This document shows positions 1 to 9,198 of a stretch of DNA of 64,000 nucleotides, piece after piece; the first letter of the stretch is position 1, and each line of letters begins with the position of its first letter. The notes under the pieces are model-generated. The model did not search any database. It was not told the DNA's origin and saw only the letters and a list, made by a program, of their open reading frames with translations. The translations under genes were made by a program, and so were the position numbers. Location: assembly GCA_041394325.1 (NCBI GenBank), contig JAWKIJ010000001.1, forward strand, positions 2,480,001 through 2,544,000, read 5' to 3'. Source of the DNA: JAWKIJ01 sp041394325 (GTDB lineage Bacteria > Actinomycetota > Acidimicrobiia > Acidimicrobiales > Microtrichaceae).

Positions 1-652
1 CGAGCTCGGCCCCCAACGGCACGATGTGGCCCCTGCGGCCGTAGGCACGGGCGACGGCCTCGGCCGAGTACCGCGAGTTGCACATGATCCGCGACGACGA
101 CCTGGCGTTGCGGCGATCCCGCTCACGAAGTCGGGTCTCGGCCCAGGTGACGGCCGCGAGGGCGAGCTCACGGCGCGGTCCCGGAGGTGTCGAGTCGAAC
201 CGTCGCAACGGATCCAAGGCGAACTCGTAGCTCTGCCGGCGGGGCTCCTGGCAGTAGTACAGCGCGGGGGTGCGAAGATGGTGCAGCACCGAGGGTGCGG
301 CCCAGAAGCGATGGTTGTGCACGAGCACGACGTCATAGCCACCGGCATCGATCCGGGCGGCCAGGCGACGCTCGGCGTCCTCGACCGCGTGCCAGAGGGT
401 CGGTAGGCGCAAGGGCCCGAGCACCCGGGGTCCCAACCTGGAGACCGGGCCGCCCAACGGTTCGCGCACCACCTCCCCGGCACCCGCTTCGAGACGGGAT
501 GTGTCCAGATCGGGGAAGGAATCGAATGCCCCGAGGTCCACCGTGAACAGGTCGTAGGACAGGTAATCCGACGAACGGAGCGAAAGCTCGGTCAACGCCC
601 GCAGCCCTCCGCCCGGTGGCAGGAGATGTACCACCGCCGACCGGATCGTCAC
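1..652 (-). CDS. Glycosyltransferase, GT4-like N-terminal part (partial)
   Basis: About 217 residues are visible before the gene runs off the left edge. The N-terminus has a hydrophobic beta strand followed by PPGGG, as in the donor-side fold of GT-B enzymes. Near the break there is NARSSSRIMCNSRYSAE followed by a basic stretch and IVPLGAE, the pattern by which group 1 glycosyltransferases lead into their second domain. It would transfer a nucleotide-sugar residue in the cytoplasm; donor and acceptor cannot be told. The GTG start at 652 is chosen because a TACCGT box ends 6 nt upstream, which predicts a leaderless message. It diverges from a sugar- or lipid-type FkbM methyltransferase, so cell-surface glycan work is plausible (inference). 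Confidence 0.7.
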   Translation of the reverse strand, partial: MTIRSAVVHLLPPGGGLRALTELSLRSSDYLSYDLFTVDLGAFDSFPDLDTSRLEAGAGEVVREPLGGPVSRLGPRVLGPLRLPTLWHAVEDAERRLAARIDAGGYDVVLVHNHRFWAAPSVLHHLRTPALYYCQEPRRQSYEFALDPLRRFDSTPPGPRRELALAAVTWAETRLRERDRRNARSSSRIMCNSRYSAEAVARAYGRRGHIVPLGAEL

Positions 653-674
653 TTCGTCACGGTACCGTCGACTC
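653..674. promoter_or_regulatory. Palindromic bidirectional -10 element, copy 1
   Basis: The 22 bp between two divergent start codons contain the perfect palindrome ACGGTACCGT at 659-668. Read on either strand it gives the actinobacterial -10 hexamer TACCGT (663-668 on plus, 664-659 on minus). Exactly 6 nt separate each hexamer from its GTG, so both messages are predicted to be leaderless. The same 10-mer occurs at 33413-33422 in the same arrangement. Confidence 0.65.
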
Positions 675-1541
675 GTGGCGCTGCGGCAGGACGCGATGAT
701 TCGCAATACGGCCCGGAAGGTGGTCGCTCGCACTCGGCGACACGGCCACCCGGACGATCACCCGTTGGAGTCGCAACGGTCGTGTCCCCGAGGCCCTGTG
801 GCACCACCTGCCGGTCTCCGATCCGATAGAGCTCGACGTCGAGGGTCGAAGGGTCCGGGTGTTGTTGCCCGACCACGACGGGGTGGCCCGGGAGCTGCAG
901 TGGCGCGGCCGGTCGGCCCCCGAATGGCACACGATCGGGGCGATCGTCGACGGGGCCACGCGGGGACGGTCGTCGACGTCGGCGCGAACGCCGGGCTCAT
1001 GTCGGTGGTCGCGGCGGCCGCCGGGGCGGAGGTGATCGCGTTCGAACCGGTCCCCCGCTCCCGCGCCTGGACGCTCGACAACCTCGCCCGCAACGCCCTC
1101 ACCGACAAGGTCGACCTCCGACCCCAGGCCGTGTCGGACTCCACCGGAGTCGCGTCGTTTCACATCCCCGCCGGCGGCGCGCCGTCTTCGGCGTCGCTCG
1201 GCTCCGAGGGGTTCAGGGGGCTCGACGGCGAGGTGGTCGAGGTCGAGGTCACCACGCTCGACGCGGCCGGGCTCCCCGGCGAGATTGCTCTCATCAAGGT
1301 GGACGTCGAAGGTCACGAGCACGAGGTCCTACGCGGCGCGGAGCGGACGATCGAGCAGAGCCGACCGCAGCTGATCCTCGAGGTGAACCACGACGGTCCT
1401 TGGCGGGCGATCGACGAATGGCTCGCCGCCCACGACTACCGCGCCCAGCGCCTCGACGGCAGTGCCCGGTGGGTCACATCGGTCCGCACCCTCCGGAGCG
1501 ACCGCTTCCGGAACCTGTGGTGCATGCCCGTCGAGCGCTGA
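675..1541 (+). CDS. FkbM family methyltransferase (two compensating frameshifts)
   Basis: SAM-dependent O-methyltransferase of the FkbM type, which usually methylates a hydroxyl on a glycan, lipid or secondary metabolite. The SAM-binding motif VVDVGANAG is near residue 100, followed by EVIAFEPVP, IALIKVDVEGHEHEVLRGA and LILEVN, all diagnostic of the family. Residues of roughly 25-95 in this frame are arginine-rich and not protein-like. The sensible sequence of that stretch (EALWHHLPVSDPIELDVEG and onward) lies in the neighbouring frame between about 750 and 957, so two indels of opposite effect are present. The GTG at 675 lies 6 nt after a TACCGT box; an ATG at 696 with a weak AGGA is the alternative start. 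The acceptor is unknown. Confidence 0.8.
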   Translation: MALRQDAMIRNTARKVVARTRRHGHPDDHPLESQRSCPRGPVAPPAGLRSDRARRRGSKGPGVVARPRRGGPGAAVARPVGPRMAHDRGDRRRGHAGTVVDVGANAGLMSVVAAAAGAEVIAFEPVPRSRAWTLDNLARNALTDKVDLRPQAVSDSTGVASFHIPAGGAPSSASLGSEGFRGLDGEVVEVEVTTLDAAGLPGEIALIKVDVEGHEHEVLRGAERTIEQSRPQLILEVNHDGPWRAIDEWLAAHDYRAQRLDGSARWVTSVRTLRSDRFRNLWCMPVER

Positions 1542-1578
1542 GACCGTACGACCGCGAACGACGCGGCGACACCGCAGG

Positions 1579-4425
1579 TCAGGGTGAGAGCAGTGGGGCG
1601 AGAAATCGACCGGTGTGCGACTCGGGCGTCTTGGCGACCAACTCGGGCGGACCCTCGACGACGATCGAGCCGCCACCCGAACCGCCCTCGGGCCCGAGGT
1701 CGATGAGCCAGTCGGCCGTCTTGAGGACGTCGAGGTTGTGTTCGATCACGAGCACCGTGTTGCCCTGGTCGACCAGGCGGGTGAGTACTCCCAGCAGCTT
1801 GCGGATGTCCTCGAAGTGCAGTCCCGTGGTGGGCTCGTCCAGCAGGTAGATCGTGTGGCCGGTGGAGCGCTTGGCGAGCTCGGACGCCAACTTGACCCGT
1901 TGCGCCTCGCCACCGGACAACGTCGTGGCGGGCTGGCCCAGGCGTACGTAGCCCAGGCCGACGTCGACCAGGGTCTGCATGTGGCGAGCGATCGCAGGTT
2001 GGTTGCCGAAGAAGCCCAGCGCCTCCTCGCACGGCATGTTCAACACGTCGGCGATGGACTTGCCCTTGAAGAGGATCTCGAGCGTGTCGCGGTTGTAGCG
2101 GGCTCCCTTGCACACGTCACAGGGGACGTAGACGTCGGGAAGGAAGTGCATCTCGATCTTGATCGTGCCGTCACCCGAGCACGCCTCACAGCGCCCACCC
2201 TTGACGTTGAAGCTGAAGCGACCCGGCATGTAGCCACGGACCTTGGCCTCGGTGGTCTGCGCGAACAGCTTGCGGACGTGGTCGAACACGCCCGTATAGG
2301 TGGCCGGATTGGAGCGGGGTGTGCGCCCGATGGGCGACTGGTCGATGTTGATCACCTTGTCGAGGTGCTCGATGCCGGTGATGCGCCGATGACGGCCCGG
2401 CGGCACCTTCGAGCCGTACACCCGCTGCATGAGCGCCCGCAGCAGGATGTCGTTGACCAGGGTCGACTTCCCCGAGCCCGACACGCCGCTCACCGCGACG
2501 AAGCACCCCAGCGGGATGTCGACGTCGACGTCGCGGAGGTTGTGCTCCCGAGCACCCTTGACGGTGATCCACTCGTCGCCGGGTTCGCGACGCAGCTCGG
2601 GTGTGGGTATCGAAAGTCGCCCCGAGAGGTACTTGCCGGTGAGTGAACGCCGGCTCTTCTTCAGGCCGGCCACCGGTCCCGAATAGACCACCTCACCGCC
2701 GTGCTCGCCGGCGCCGGGGCCGATGTCGACCACATGGTCCGCCACCTCGATCGTGTCCTCGTCGTGCTCGACCACCAGTACGGTGTTGCCGAGGTCGCGG
2801 AGGTACCGGAGGGTCTCGATGAGGCGATGGTTGTCCCGCTGGTGCAGACCGATCGAGGGTTCGTCGAGGACGTAGAGGACTCCCACCAGTCCGGAGCCGA
2901 TCTGGGAAGCGAGGCGGATGCGCTGCGCCTCGCCGCCCGAAAGCGTCGAGGCGGACCGGTGCAGGTTGAGATAGTGGAGACCGACGTCGCAGAGGAACTT
3001 GAGGCGCGCGTCGATCTCCTTGAGGACCCGCTCGGCGATCTTCGCCTCGCGTTCGTCGAGGTCGAGGCCGGCGATGATCTCTGCCGCCTCGCCGATGGGC
3101 CGCGAGCAGAGTTCGAAGATGTTGTGGCCGGCCACCGTGACGGCGAGGGTGAGCGGATTGAGCCGCGCTCCCTCACAGGAATGGCACGGCACCTCACGCA
3201 TGTAGCCCTCGGCCCACTCACGAGAGGAGTCGGTCTCGGCATCGGAATGACGCCGGACGATCCAGGGGATCACCCCCTCGTAGTTGGCCGAATAGGTCCG
3301 CGTACGGCCGTAGCGGTTGCGGAACCGAACCATCACCCGCTCCTCGCCCTCGACCCCGAAGAGGAGGAAGTGCTGCTGGTCGGCGGTCAGATCGGACCAC
3401 GGCACGGTCGCGCCGATCTCGTACTGCTCGCACACCGAGTCGAGCAACCGGTGGAAGTACTTGGCGTGGCCACCCGCCCACGGGGCGATGGCCCCGTCGA
3501 CCACCGACAACCCGGTATCGGGAACCACCAGCTCGGGGTCGACCTCGAAGGTCATCCCGAGCCCCTGACAGGTGGTGCAAAAGCCGTAGGGGGAGTTGAA
3601 CGAGAAGTTGCGTGGGGCCAACTCGTCGAAGCTCTTGCCGTCGGATGGTCGCGACAGCTTCTCGGAGAACGTGAGGAGTCGCGGGTCTCCGTCCTTCGGC
3701 AACAGTTCGAGGTGAGCCACCCCTCGGCGAGGTTGAGCGCGGTCTCCATCGACTCGGTGAGCCGCCGTTCGATGTCGGGCCGCAGGACCAGGCGGTCGAC
3801 GACCCTCGATGTCGTGGGTCTCGTAGCGGGCGAGTTGGAGCGGTTCGTCACCGGTGACGTCGGCCAGTTCGTGCACCGTGCCGTCGACCCGGACTCTGGC
3901 GAAACCCTGCTTCGCCAGGTCGACGAAGAGCTGCTCGTAGGTGCCCTTGCGGCCCCGGACCACCGGGGCGAGCACCTGGAAGCGGGTGCCCTCGGGAAGG
4001 GTGAGCACCGTGTCGACGATCTGCTGCGGTGTCTGTTTGACGAGCCGTTCACCCGTCTCGGGGTCGTGAGGAATGCCCACTCGTGCGTACAGCAGGCGCA
4101 GGTAGTCGTACACCTCGGTGACGGTGCCGACCGTCGAACGCGGGTTGCGTGACGCCGACTTCTGGTCGATGGAGATGGCGGGTGAGAGGCCCTCGATGAT
4201 CTCGACGTCGGGCTTGTCCATCTGACCGAGGAACTGCCGCGCATAGGACGACAGCGACTCGACGTACCGACGCTGACCTTCGGCGTAGATCGTGTCGAAC
4301 GCCAACGAGCTCTTGCCCGAACCCGACAGACCACAGAACACGATCAACCGGTCGCGGGGAAGATCGAGGGAGACGTTCTTGAGGTTGTGCTCCTTGGCGC
4401 CGCGGATCGTGATCTTGCTCGCCAC
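1579..4425 (-). CDS. uvrA: Excinuclease ABC subunit A
   Basis: Damage-recognition ATPase of nucleotide excision repair; it loads UvrB on lesions. At 948 residues it has the usual length. Visible are the first Walker A GLSGSGKSS near the N-terminus, the cysteine pairs of the insertion and zinc modules (CTTCQGLG, CHSCEGARLNPL, CEACSGDG with CDVCKG), the second Walker A GVSGSGKST, and two ABC signatures of the form LSGGEAQR. Between about 3720 and 3800 the frame is wrong; the correct sequence (VVDRLVLRPDIERRLTESM) lies in the next frame, so two compensating indels are inferred. The frame stays open upstream into the next gene, but GTG 4425 gives the canonical N-terminus ASKITIRGAKEHNLKN. uvrB lies about 7.5 kb away. 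Confidence 0.95.
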   Translation of the reverse strand: MASKITIRGAKEHNLKNVSLDLPRDRLIVFCGLSGSGKSSLAFDTIYAEGQRRYVESLSSYARQFLGQMDKPDVEIIEGLSPAISIDQKSASRNPRSTVGTVTEVYDYLRLLYARVGIPHDPETGERLVKQTPQQIVDTVLTLPEGTRFQVLAPVVRGRKGTYEQLFVDLAKQGFARVRVDGTVHELADVTGDEPLQLARYETHDIEGRRPPGPAARHRTAAHRVDGDRAQPRRGVAHLELLPKDGDPRLLTFSEKLSRPSDGKSFDELAPRNFSFNSPYGFCTTCQGLGMTFEVDPELVVPDTGLSVVDGAIAPWAGGHAKYFHRLLDSVCEQYEIGATVPWSDLTADQQHFLLFGVEGEERVMVRFRNRYGRTRTYSANYEGVIPWIVRRHSDAETDSSREWAEGYMREVPCHSCEGARLNPLTLAVTVAGHNIFELCSRPIGEAAEIIAGLDLDEREAKIAERVLKEIDARLKFLCDVGLHYLNLHRSASTLSGGEAQRIRLASQIGSGLVGVLYVLDEPSIGLHQRDNHRLIETLRYLRDLGNTVLVVEHDEDTIEVADHVVDIGPGAGEHGGEVVYSGPVAGLKKSRRSLTGKYLSGRLSIPTPELRREPGDEWITVKGAREHNLRDVDVDIPLGCFVAVSGVSGSGKSTLVNDILLRALMQRVYGSKVPPGRHRRITGIEHLDKVINIDQSPIGRTPRSNPATYTGVFDHVRKLFAQTTEAKVRGYMPGRFSFNVKGGRCEACSGDGTIKIEMHFLPDVYVPCDVCKGARYNRDTLEILFKGKSIADVLNMPCEEALGFFGNQPAIARHMQTLVDVGLGYVRLGQPATTLSGGEAQRVKLASELAKRSTGHTIYLLDEPTTGLHFEDIRKLLGVLTRLVDQGNTVLVIEHNLDVLKTADWLIDLGPEGGSGGGSIVVEGPPELVAKTPESHTGRFLAPLLSP

Positions 4426-4433
4426 GGTCCCCG

Positions 4434-4439
4434 ATACTA
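4434..4439 (-). promoter_or_regulatory. -10 box of uvrA
   Basis: TAGTAT on the minus strand, 8 nt before the uvrA GTG, predicting a leaderless or nearly leaderless transcript. Its first three bases are the TAG stop codon of the upstream membrane-protein gene. No convincing SOS box was seen nearby. Confidence 0.5.
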
Positions 4440-6236
4440 CGAGCGACCCATGACGGTGAGTTCCCAGCCGTGCACCGTCACCTGTTCGCCGACCCCGCGG
4501 TAGCCCTCCAACCGGTTTCGGTCGCGCCGCGGGTCGTGCGCCGCGGCGAACACGAACCGCTCGATGCCCTCGCGCCTGAGCGCCCTCGCGACGGCACCGA
4601 GGTCGTGGCTGTCGGTGACCCGGAGGTAGCCGCCGCCGTCGACGGCCTCCCTCCACGAAAGTCGACCGACCGCCTCCATGTTGGCGACCACCACCGGCGG
4701 GTCCACCCCGGTCATGTGGCTCATCACCACGATTCGGTCCACGATGTCGGCGGTGATCCCACGGATCCGCACGATGGTGCCCACCGAGAGCAGCGCGTAG
4801 GCGATGAGCAGCGCGACGAGCAGGCGCGCGACCGTCCGTCGTGGGCCAGTAGCCGTTCCCGTCGCCGTCGGAGCGCCTATGGCACCGCGCACCACCGCTC
4901 CGGTGTCGCCGGTTCGGACTCCGACACCGATCGACCGTCCCGCGATGAGCACGGTCGCGATGACCACCGGTGCGAGCGACGGCAACATCAGGTGGAAGAA
5001 GCGTCCGGCCCACTCCATCGATCCACCCACCGGATACTGGGTGCTCACGACCGCGAGTGCGAAGAGTCCCGACGTCACGAGGATGATCTTCGCCACGGGG
5101 TCGGCCACCAGCGTCCTCCAACGGAACAACACCACTGCGCCACCGAGGATCGGGCACCCGATCAACAGGCCCGGCAGCGGTGCGTGCGGGAGGAACAAGA
5201 GCACGACCGCACCCGTCGCAGCGAGGCCCGACAGCCCCACGATCAGCGTTGTTTCGAGCGGCCGCCAGCGGACATATGCCGCCACCGCCACGACGAGCAC
5301 GGCGACGACGAGCGCGATCGTGCCCGCCGGTGTGGAGTCGAGGAGTTGGGGTCGGAGCACCGAGGCCCAGACACCGCGTAGCCGGTCGGCGACGAAGCCT
5401 CCCGACGCCCCGCGGATGTGGAACGGCGCGATCGGCGTACCGATCACCGAGCCGTGCCAGCGCCCGTCCAACCACCAGGCGCCAACCGTGGTCGACGCCG
5501 CGGCCGCCGCCACCGCGAGGGAGGGCACTCGCCGCCGACCGGCCGACCCCACTGCGATCGCTCCGGACAATGCAAGGCCCCACAACATTCCCTCGCTGCG
5601 CAACAGCACACACACCGCAAGCGCCACGGCCATGGCGGCCGACCAGCCGACGGCCCGCCCGTCTGCGCGCTCGTCGAGCGCATCCCGGGCCCGGATCGCC
5701 GTGAGGAGGGCGGCCGTCGCGGCCGCGGCACCCAGCGAGTGGGCGATGGCCCAGAAGCCGTCGAAGAACAGCGGACTCAACACCCCCACACCCCACAGCG
5801 TGAACAGGTCGAGGTGCGGAACCGGCGCCGCGGGACGCAGCCTGCGGGCCACGAGCGCGGCGGCCGCCGCCGCGACGACCGTACCCGCCGCCGAGACGAG
5901 CTCGACGCCCAACTGCCCACCGGCGGCACCGGCCCATCGTGCGATCTCGGGGTAGAGCGGGTGCTTCGCGTAGGGGAACCAACGACGACCGTTCGTGTCG
6001 GAGATGTCGATTCCGAACCACTCGCCCCGTGGATCGACGGCCTCGAAGCGGTTGCCCATCGACCACTGGCCGCTCTGCTGCAGGATCCGCGCCTGGGCGA
6101 GGACGGCGCCTTCGTCGGCACTCACGACCGCGCCGTTGTGTGTCAGCACCACCAGGGTGGCGAGCAGCATCCCGAGAGCCAGGACGTGGTAGCGGAGACG
6201 GGCGTCCAGCAAGCCGACCGCGATACCCACGTCCAC
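4437..6236 (-). CDS. Polytopic membrane protein, GT39-like
   Basis: 599 residues with about ten hydrophobic segments. After the first membrane helix comes an acidic pair in ADEGAVLAQARIL and then YAKHPLYPEIARWAG. This layout resembles the first luminal loop of the ArnT/PMT-type GT-C glycosyltransferases, which use polyprenyl-phosphate sugar donors. A short hydrophilic C-terminal tail ends in TVHGWELTVMGRS. The GTG start at 6236 has GGAG about 10 nt upstream. The substrate is unknown, and a non-catalytic hypothetical membrane protein cannot be excluded because overall identity to named members cannot be judged here. Confidence 0.7.
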   Translation of the reverse strand: MDVGIAVGLLDARLRYHVLALGMLLATLVVLTHNGAVVSADEGAVLAQARILQQSGQWSMGNRFEAVDPRGEWFGIDISDTNGRRWFPYAKHPLYPEIARWAGAAGGQLGVELVSAAGTVVAAAAAALVARRLRPAAPVPHLDLFTLWGVGVLSPLFFDGFWAIAHSLGAAAATAALLTAIRARDALDERADGRAVGWSAAMAVALAVCVLLRSEGMLWGLALSGAIAVGSAGRRRVPSLAVAAAAASTTVGAWWLDGRWHGSVIGTPIAPFHIRGASGGFVADRLRGVWASVLRPQLLDSTPAGTIALVVAVLVVAVAAYVRWRPLETTLIVGLSGLAATGAVVLLFLPHAPLPGLLIGCPILGGAVVLFRWRTLVADPVAKIILVTSGLFALAVVSTQYPVGGSMEWAGRFFHLMLPSLAPVVIATVLIAGRSIGVGVRTGDTGAVVRGAIGAPTATGTATGPRRTVARLLVALLIAYALLSVGTIVRIRGITADIVDRIVVMSHMTGVDPPVVVANMEAVGRLSWREAVDGGGYLRVTDSHDLGAVARALRREGIERFVFAAAHDPRRDRNRLEGYRGVGEQVTVHGWELTVMGRS

Positions 6237-6354
6237 CTATCGGCCGCTCCCGAAGGCCCGAAAGCACCGGGTCGCCCACCTGGGAGGCACGGCCACGTGT
6301 CCCGGTCCGGAATCGGGCCCCGGGGGAAACGGTCGTTCGACGTGCGGAGGGACG

Positions 6355-7479
6355 GTGACCGGCGGCCATACTGAACCGATGTCGTCCGTGACCGGTGTGC
6401 TGTTCAGGGTCTCGACCTTCGGCGAGTCGCACGGTCCGGGGGTCGGGGTCGTCGTCGACGGCTGTCCCCCGCGGCTGCATCTGGACGAGTCGGCGGTGCA
6501 GCGCGATCTCGATCGACGGCGACCCGGCCAGAGCCGCCTGGTCACCCAACGCGACGAGGCCGACCGCGTCGAGATCCTCTCGGGACTCCTCGACGGCATC
6601 ACGACCGGCACCCCGATCGCGATGCTCGTGCGCAACGCCGACCACCGCTCCTCGTCCTACGACCATCTCGCAGACCTGTATCGGCCCTCCCACGCCGACT
6701 TCACCTATGACGCCAAATACGGGATCCGTACGATCGCCGGTGGCGGGCGCGCCTCGGCCCGAGAGACGGTCGGCCGGGTCGCAGCCGGCGCCGTCGCCCG
6801 GGCATTGCTGGACGCGATGGCCGGCATCGAGGTGTTGGCGTGGGTGTCCTCGGTGGGCAGGATCGACGCGGCCGGGTCGATCGACGAGTCGACGGTGGAC
6901 CTCGACCAGGTCGAGGAGACCCCGACGCGATGCCCGTCGCCGGAGCACGCGACACGCATCGTGGAAGCGATCGACGGTGCACGACGCTCCGGGGACTCGC
7001 TCGGGGGGATCATCACCTGCGTGGCGAGAGGTGTCCCGGCCGGCCTCGGCGAGCCCGTGTTCGACCGACTCGACGCGGACCTCGCCGGGGCGATGCTGTC
7101 GCTGCCCGCAACCAAGGGTTTCGAGATCGGCTCGGGCTTCGCCGGCACGCGCCTGACCGGCAGCGAGCACAACGACCCGTTCGTCCCGGGCCCCGACGGT
7201 CGACCGGTGACGACGACCAACCGCTCGGGGGGTGTGCAGGGGGGGATCACAAACGGCGCCGACGTCGTCTTCCGCGTCGCCTTCAAGCCGACCGCGACGA
7301 TCGCGTCGCCCCAACACACCGTGACCCGCTCCAACGAGCCGACCACGCTCGAGGCCAAGGGCCGCCACGACCCGTGTGTCGTACCCCGGGCCGTGCCCGT
7401 CGTTGAGGCGGCGGCGCTGCTGGTGTTGGCCGACCACCTGCTCCGTCAACGGGCGATCGACGTGCTCCCCGGCCTTTGA
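6355..7479 (+). CDS. aroC: Chorismate synthase
   Basis: Converts 5-enolpyruvylshikimate 3-phosphate to chorismate, the last shikimate step, with reduced FMN. Family motifs are FGESHGPGVGVVVDGCPP at the N-terminus, RRRPGQSRLVTQRDEADRVE, the AGGGRASARETVGRVAAGA segment, and GGVQGGITNG before the C-terminus. The GTG at 6355 has GGAGG 4 nt upstream. The first conserved residues follow the in-frame ATG at 6379, which lacks a ribosome-binding site, so either start is possible. It diverges from the membrane protein; the 118 bp between them hold the promoters. No other shikimate gene is adjacent. Confidence 0.95.
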   Translation: MTGGHTEPMSSVTGVLFRVSTFGESHGPGVGVVVDGCPPRLHLDESAVQRDLDRRRPGQSRLVTQRDEADRVEILSGLLDGITTGTPIAMLVRNADHRSSSYDHLADLYRPSHADFTYDAKYGIRTIAGGGRASARETVGRVAAGAVARALLDAMAGIEVLAWVSSVGRIDAAGSIDESTVDLDQVEETPTRCPSPEHATRIVEAIDGARRSGDSLGGIITCVARGVPAGLGEPVFDRLDADLAGAMLSLPATKGFEIGSGFAGTRLTGSEHNDPFVPGPDGRPVTTTNRSGGVQGGITNGADVVFRVAFKPTATIASPQHTVTRSNEPTTLEAKGRHDPCVVPRAVPVVEAAALLVLADHLLRQRAIDVLPGL

Positions 7480-7522
7480 GCACCGCGTCGCGGCCGACCC
7501 GGCCCGAGGGGCGACCGGCGGC

Positions 7523-8157
7523 TCAGGTACGGACCTCCCATCGGAACCCGAAGGTGGCCGACTTCAACTGCGCCGCGTCGTCGTCGCCCATCGTGAGGAC
7601 GAAGCGAAAGGTCCGCTTGTCCCCCGGCCCCGTCGGGGTCCACGACGTGCCATGGGCGTCGTCGTAGTCGGGGTGGAGGGTCGCGAAGTCGCCGACGTCG
7701 CCGTTGTAGATCGTGTTCGACCAGGAGTAGCCGCCGCATCCTCCCGAGCCGCCTCCGGTCCCGATCTCGATCGACAAACCGAGGTAGGGGGCGAGACCCG
7801 TGCCCCCGACCGGCTCGCTCCGGTAGAGCATTACCGGCTGCGCGGGAGTCGCCGTGCCGCCGTAGGTCACCTCGATGCAGCGTGCCTGGGTCGCTCCCCG
7901 GCCATGTCGTCGATCGTGAACATCGCGACGGCGGAGTCGTCGTCGGAGAGCGTGACGGTGGAGGCCTCCATCGAGTTGGCACTGTTGGAGGTGTTCGCGG
8001 AGAAGGCGGCGCGTGACGAGCCCACCACGAGAGAGGCCACGAGGACGACCGACGCGGCAAACGCCGCGACCCACGCGATACGGGCCCCGATGCTCCTCGA
8101 CGGGGGCCGGCGTTCGTGACCGGGCGCGTCGGAACGATTGCGCCATCCCCACCTCAT
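7523..8157 (-). CDS. SipW-dependent-type secreted or surface protein (frameshifted)
   Basis: A basic N-terminus leads into one hydrophobic segment (IAWVAAFAASVVLVASLVV) that ends in SSRAAFSANTSN. This is the layout of camelysin/TasA-like proteins cut by a SipW-type signal peptidase. The mature part is rich in Gly, Ser and Thr, with GGGSGGCGGYSWSN and a C-terminal beta-rich stretch ending FGFRWEVRT. The reading frame breaks near 7890: upstream coding is in one frame (to MAGERP), downstream in another (from RCIEVTYGGTA). The ATG at 8157 is chosen because the signal segment follows directly. A surface or matrix role is inferred from the family only. Confidence 0.6.
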
Positions 8158-8447
8158 CGGTCGGAGGCGAAGGGTCTTGAATCCGGAACGGAACGTCTCG
8201 AGTCCTGTGGTGCCCAGACGGCCTCCGGACTCGACTGGCCCGGCGACCGGCGGGGGGTGGGGGGTGACGTCGCCGCGAAGGCCGCCCACCTAAGCTGCAC
8301 GGGCTCGGAGCCGGATCGTCGATCGTGCAAACCCCGGCACCGGTCCGGGCATCGCGCCGTTGTTCGCCCGGCTCCACCACCGGCACCGGATCTCCGGCCC
8401 GACCACCGTTCCGCTCCCGCTTCGTCGGGCCGCTCGCAAAGGACCCA

Positions 8448-9195
8448 ATGTCGGCCTCCGCCGTCCCCACCCGAACGTTCGCGGCGTCGGTCTACGACGC
8501 CTACAAGGTGTATCGAACCGGCGAGCAGGAGGTGCGGGCGCTCGACGGTGTCACCGTCGGGTTCGAGGCAGGCCGCTTCACCGCGGTGATGGGACCCTCG
8601 GGATCGGGCAAGTCGACGCTGATGCAGTGTGCTGCAGGCCTCGACAACCTCACCTCGGGGCGGACCTTCATCGGCGACACCGAGACCACCATGATGACGC
8701 CGGCGAAACTCACCGTCCTCCGACGGGAGCAGCTGGGCTTCATCTTCCAGTCGTTCAACCTGGTCCCGGTGCTCACCGCACGGGAGAACATCCTGTTGCC
8801 CCAGACCCTGGGCGGACCGAAGGTCGACCCCGGATTCTTCGACCAGGTCGTGGACACCCTGGGACTGCGCGATCGACTCCACCACAAGCCGAAGGAGCTC
8901 TCGGGGGCCAGCAACAGCGTGTCGCCGTCGCCAGGGCCCTGGTGAGCCGCCCTGCGATCGTGTTCGGTGACGAGCCCACCGGCAACCTCGACTCGACCAG
9001 TGGATCGGAGGTCCTGTCGTTCATGCGGGCGGCCGTGGACACCTGGGGTCAGACCGTGGTGATCGTGACTCACGACCCGCGGCGGCGGCCCGTACCGACA
9101 TCGTGCTGTTCATGGCCGACGGTCGGGTCGTCGATGCGCTCGAGGCACCAACCGATGATTCCGTCTACGCCAAGCTGAAGCAGATGGGTGACTGA
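8448..9195 (+). CDS. ABC exporter ATP-binding protein, LolD/MacB type (two frameshifts)
   Basis: ATPase partner of the FtsX-type permease that begins 3 bp downstream. Walker A is GPSGSGKST, followed by the Q-loop FIFQSFNLVPVLTARENI, signature LSGGQQQRVAVARAL, Walker B IVFGDEPTGNLD and switch VIVTHD. The signature is split: 8900-8915 has five Gs where LSGGQ needs six, a one-base loss in a homopolymer. The frame returns near 9083, giving a natural end in DIVLFMADGRVVD. The start ATG 8448 has AAAGGA 4 nt upstream. Members of this family move lipoproteins or small molecules outward or drive envelope remodelling; the substrate is unknown. Confidence 0.9.
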
Positions 9196-9198
9196 GCC

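Noticed and set aside
1579..7449. A 1956-codon open frame on the minus strand
   Set aside because: Only its downstream part is UvrA. The upstream part is antisense or out of frame to the membrane-protein gene and aroC and is Arg-rich and not protein-like.
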